NCBI GenBank assembly: GCA_940747215.1
Contig: CALNWS010000006.1
Location: forward strand, 1 to 64,000
DNA length: 64,000 nucleotides
Direction of reading: 5' to 3'
Origin: an uncultured Paraburkholderia sp.
GTDB lineage: Bacteria; Pseudomonadota; Gammaproteobacteria; Burkholderiales; Burkholderiaceae
Part shown: one piece after another, positions 61,785 through 64,000 of the stretch
How positions within the stretch are numbered: the first letter of the stretch is position 1
Layout of the letters: each line of letters begins with the position of its first letter
The notes under the pieces: generated by a model
Seen by the model: the letters and a program-made list of their open reading frames with translations, nothing else
Databases searched by the model: none
What the model was told of the DNA's origin: nothing
Program-made: the position numbers and the translations under genes

Positions 61785-62511
61785 TCAGCCGGCGGTCTTG
61801 AGGACGAGGCGCGCTTCGAGGCCGCCTTCGGCACGGTTGCGCAGCGTGAGCGTGGCGTCCATCGCGAGCGCGAGTTGACGTGCGATCGCGAGGCCGAGGC
61901 CCGTGCCGCCCGTGCCGCGATTACGCGAGCCTTCGAGCCGGTAGAACGGTGAACACCGCTTCGAGCGATTCATCGGGAATGCCCGGACCGTTGTCGAGTA
62001 TCGAAATCGTGACGTGGCCATGCGGCGCACGGCTCACGTCGATCTGCCGAACTTCAACGCGTTGTCGACGAGATTGCCGACGATGCGGCGCAACGCCTGA
62101 GGCCGCGTCACCAGTGCGGCATCGACGCATCCTTGCAGCGAGACGTCCTTGCCCGCGTCGACATAATAGAACACGAGGCTTTCGAGCAGCGCATCGGGAT
62201 CGACGCGCAACGGCGCTTCGCTCGCGCAGTGCATCGTGCGCGCGTACGTCACGCCTTCTTTCACCATCGATTCCATTTCCCGCAGATCCTGTTGCAGACG
62301 CGCACCCTGTTCGCTGTCGTCCATCACGTCGACGCGCAGACGCATGCGCGTAATCGGCGTTTGCAGGTCGTGCGAAATAGCCGCGAGAATCTGCAGACGC
62401 TCGGTCATGTACAAACGGATACGGTCCTGCAATCGCGTTGAAGGCGCGCGCCACTTCGTCGGGACCATTTTCGGCGAGGCGTTCGGCCTTCAGGTCGGGG
62501 CCGAGCGTATC
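61785..62511 (-). pseudogene. OmpR-system-type sensor histidine kinase, C-terminal half
   Basis: Begins in the HAMP region ([18 protein letters not shown]), H box LAAISHDLQTPITRMRLRVDV, then YARTMHCASEAPLRVDPDALL, N box RRIVGNLVDNALKFG, G boxes ISILDNGPGIPDE, GTGGTGLGLAIARQLA. Shifts near 62430, 62035 and 61945. The sensor and membrane part is absent: at about 62511 the kinase is fused to a receiver domain of the upstream regulator. Ends LVLKTAG, TGA 61785. Confidence 0.82.
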
Positions 62512-62817
62512 CGTCCGCGCCCATTTCGAGGCCGACGATACGATCCGCTTCCTCATTGCGCGCGGTCAGCATGACGACACCGGCACCGTGTGGAATTTGC
62601 CCGCGCGCAATTCGCGGCACAGCACAAGGCCGTCTTCACCAGGCATCATCAGATCGAGCACGATCAGATCCGGCGCGCCCTGTTCGAGCACAGTACGCAT
62701 CTGCCGCCCGTTGGCGGCGAGCGAAACCCCCATGCCGTTCTTTTCGAGGTATGTGGCAAGCAGCTCACGAATGCCGCGATCGTCGTCGACGATCAGCACG
62801 TGGTCGGTGATTTCCAT
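62512..62817 (-). pseudogene. OmpR-type response regulator, receiver domain only
   Basis: MEITDHVLIVDDDRGIRELL start; phospho-acceptor Asp in [13 protein letters not shown]; a shift near 62575 (KFHTVPV / [21 protein letters not shown]). The reading ends at MGAD where the family continues DYLPKPF and a winged-helix output domain; both are gone, and a kinase HAMP domain follows. A deletion therefore joined regulator and kinase. Directly downstream of the 38-codon ORF and the GFA gene. Confidence 0.82.
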
Positions 62818-62823
62818 CCGGGA

Positions 62824-62940
62824 CTAGTCCTTTTTGACGCGCACGCGGCTCGCGTTGACCATCGAACACTGCACGGGGTGCGCCAACTCCGCTGCAAGTC
62901 CGCCCGCCAGAAAGGCGAGGATCGCCATGAGCCGTCTCAT
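62824..62940 (-). CDS. Small ORF, 38 residues, signal-peptide-like
   Basis: ATG 62940 overlaps the GFA stop codon (ATGA); TAG at 62824-62826 lies seven bases before the response-regulator ATG. Product: basic start MRRLM, hydrophobic AILAFLAGGLAAELA, then HPVQCSMVNASRVRVKKD. The tight spacing on both sides suggests translational coupling in an operon. No family recognised; it may be a truncated remnant. Confidence 0.4.
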   Translation of the reverse strand: MRRLMAILAFLAGGLAAELAHPVQCSMVNASRVRVKKD

Positions 62941-63307
62941 GCGTCCTCCACCACGGACAGACTGGCACCATCGGCCACGCTGGCCTCAAGCGTATACGGA
63001 TCGACGCCTTCGAGGCAACCGATGTTGGCGCGCCAGAGCAGCGGGTCTTTGCGCGTCTGATGAAACGGATAGATGCCGCAGTGTTTGCAGAAGAAATGTT
63101 TCGCGGTGCGCGTGTTGAACTGATAGAGCGTGAGCGCATCTTCGCCGCTCACGATTTTCAGGTCGGACGCGGCGAACGTGGGACTCATCAGCGCGCCCTT
63201 GCGGCGGCACAGGCTGCAATTGCAGCGCGATGCCGGCAGCATGGCGGTGCGCACTTCAAATTGACGGCCCCACAATGGCACGATCCCTTCAGCAGTTCGG
63301 TACTCAT
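62937..63307 (-). pseudogene. GFA-family (glutathione-dependent formaldehyde-activating-like) protein, frameshifted
   Basis: MSTELLKGSCHCGAV at 63307, with the first Cys pair; a shift near 63262; then FEVRTAMLPASRCNCSLCRRKG, TLYQFNTRTAKHFFCKHCGIYPFH, the zinc-binding Cys clusters of the GFA/CENP-V fold. TGA 62937. One small indel separates the first zinc site from the rest. Many family members do not act on formaldehyde, so the function is open. Confidence 0.83.
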
Positions 63308-63455
63308 GTGACTCTCCGCGATAGCAATGGCTGCTTTATAGCCGACTACGCGCGAGCCTTTGTATCGCAATGTATCTGGCTGCGGGTTCTACACAAAACA
63401 TTGCACCCGTGAGGCTCCGGGCGCATGCAGGTGCAATCTCAACGTGCTTTTGCCG

Positions 63456-63496
63456 CAAAAAACCGGGGCGACGGTCGGTGACCTGTCGCCCCGGTT
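63456..63496 (-). terminator. Terminator of msrA
   Basis: On the minus strand AACCGGGGCGAC and GTCGCCCCGGTT form a 12-bp perfect stem around a 12-base loop, followed by six Us; 40 bases behind the msrA stop. Confidence 0.88.
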
Positions 63497-63536
63497 CGGC
63501 TGCGTTATGAATGTGATTCTGTCCGCGCCCGGCGCG

Positions 63537-64000
63537 TCAGGCGGTGCGCACCGGCAGCTTCCAGTCGGGTCGCACAAAGTGGCACGTGTAGCCGTTCGGA
63601 ATGCGCTCGAGATAATCCTGGTGCTCCGGCTCGGCTTCCCAGAACGGACCGGCCGCGGCCACTTCGGTCACGACCTTGCCGGGCCAGAGGTCGGATACAT
63701 CGACGTCGGCAATGGTCTCTTCGGCCACGCGCTTCTGTTCGTCGTTCAGATAGAAAATGGCCGAGCGATAGCTCGTTCCGACGTCGTTGCCCTGGCGGTT
63801 CTCCGTGCTCGGATCGTGAATCTGAAAGAAGAACTCGAGGATCCGGCGATAGCTGATCTTGTTCGGATCAAATACGATCTCGATCGCTTCCGCGTGCGTA
63901 CCGTGGTTGCGATAGGTGGCGTTCGGTACGTCGCCGCCCGTATAGCCCACGCGCGTGGACAGCACGCCAGGATAACGGCGCAGCAAATCCTGCATGCCCC
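63537..64000 (-). CDS. msrA: Peptide-methionine (S)-S-oxide reductase MsrA, 5' end outside window
   Basis: Repairs oxidised methionine in proteins using thioredoxin. The window edge cuts the gene inside the active-site motif: the last codons present read G-M-Q-D-L, where GCFWG would precede. Then [31 protein letters not shown], the second signature ([13 protein letters not shown]) and the C-terminus [20 protein letters not shown]. The visible 153 codons are undamaged. A strong terminator follows. The catalytic Cys lies beyond base 64000, so integrity there cannot be judged. Confidence 0.93.
   Translation of the reverse strand, partial: GMQDLLRRYPGVLSTRVGYTGGDVPNATYRNHGTHAEAIEIVFDPNKISYRRILEFFFQIHDPSTENRQGNDVGTSYRSAIFYLNDEQKRVAEETIADVDVSDLWPGKVVTEVAAAGPFWEAEPEHQDYLERIPNGYTCHFVRPDWKLPVRTA

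Overview
The window is high-GC Burkholderiaceae chromosome (Paraburkholderia/Caballeronia type: 1615-codon NAD-glutamate dehydrogenase, OmpC-like porin, gabTD, lysine-tailed HU protein, Anbu/ATP-grasp/alpha-E cluster). Most of its genes are broken by small frameshifts, nonsense codons and deletions, while about fifteen open frames survive. That degree of decay without a dense IS load is what is known from recently host-restricted symbionts, such as the leaf-nodule Burkholderia/Caballeronia of Psychotria and relatives. That identification is inference from the decay pattern and gene content; no marker gene here proves it. Frameshifts could partly be sequencing error, but the many nonsense codons, gene-end fusions and 15-16 bp duplications look like real decay.

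Layout. 1-6 kb: cation efflux and NAD-GDH pseudogenes. 6-8 kb: an intact, translationally coupled M14 peptidase plus alpha/beta hydrolase pair. 8-13 kb: a phnC fragment fused to a broken MocR regulator, a palindromic operator, gabT (nonsense), and gabD fused to a phospholipase D gene. 13-18 kb: intact small genes (unknown protein, DUF6765-like, FKBP, MarR), then a broken sulfatase/phosphonate monoester hydrolase. 18-22 kb: a broken MFS transporter fused into a broken ligase-associated helicase/pdeM pair. 22-24 kb: a Gly-rich secreted protein and an intact SDR. 24-48 kb: a scrambled zone (below). 48-58 kb: FUSC, MarC, LysR/GST/PNPOx-ferredoxin reductase, intact alanine racemase, a FmdB remnant and a hybrid kinase. 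59-64 kb: a DUF4096 protein, methyltransferase and hydrolase pseudogenes, a fused response-regulator/kinase remnant, a GFA pseudogene and msrA running off the end.

The most striking result is that between about 24.7 and 47.7 kb five genes are cut cleanly into pieces lying in the wrong order or orientation: quinone oxidoreductase (QOR), SulP permease, a MocR regulator (three pieces), an old-yellow-enzyme (OYE) and a CheY-like receiver. Joining the seven breakpoints differently (A, -B, -C2, +E2, +C1, -E1, +D, F) restores every one of these reading frames at the cut points and puts an orphan terminator directly behind the OYE gene. All fourteen segment ends are used exactly once. Either this is a real multi-inversion/translocation event with 3-6 bp microhomology, or it is a mis-assembly; read-spanning data would decide.

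Other regional themes: two ATP-grasp-linked (amidoligase-type) clusters, both dead; several deletions that fuse the 3' halves of convergent genes; three perfect 15-16 bp tandem duplications, two of which disable a gene; and a strong bias to TAG among in-frame nonsense codons. I found no tRNA, rRNA, CRISPR array or complete insertion sequence.
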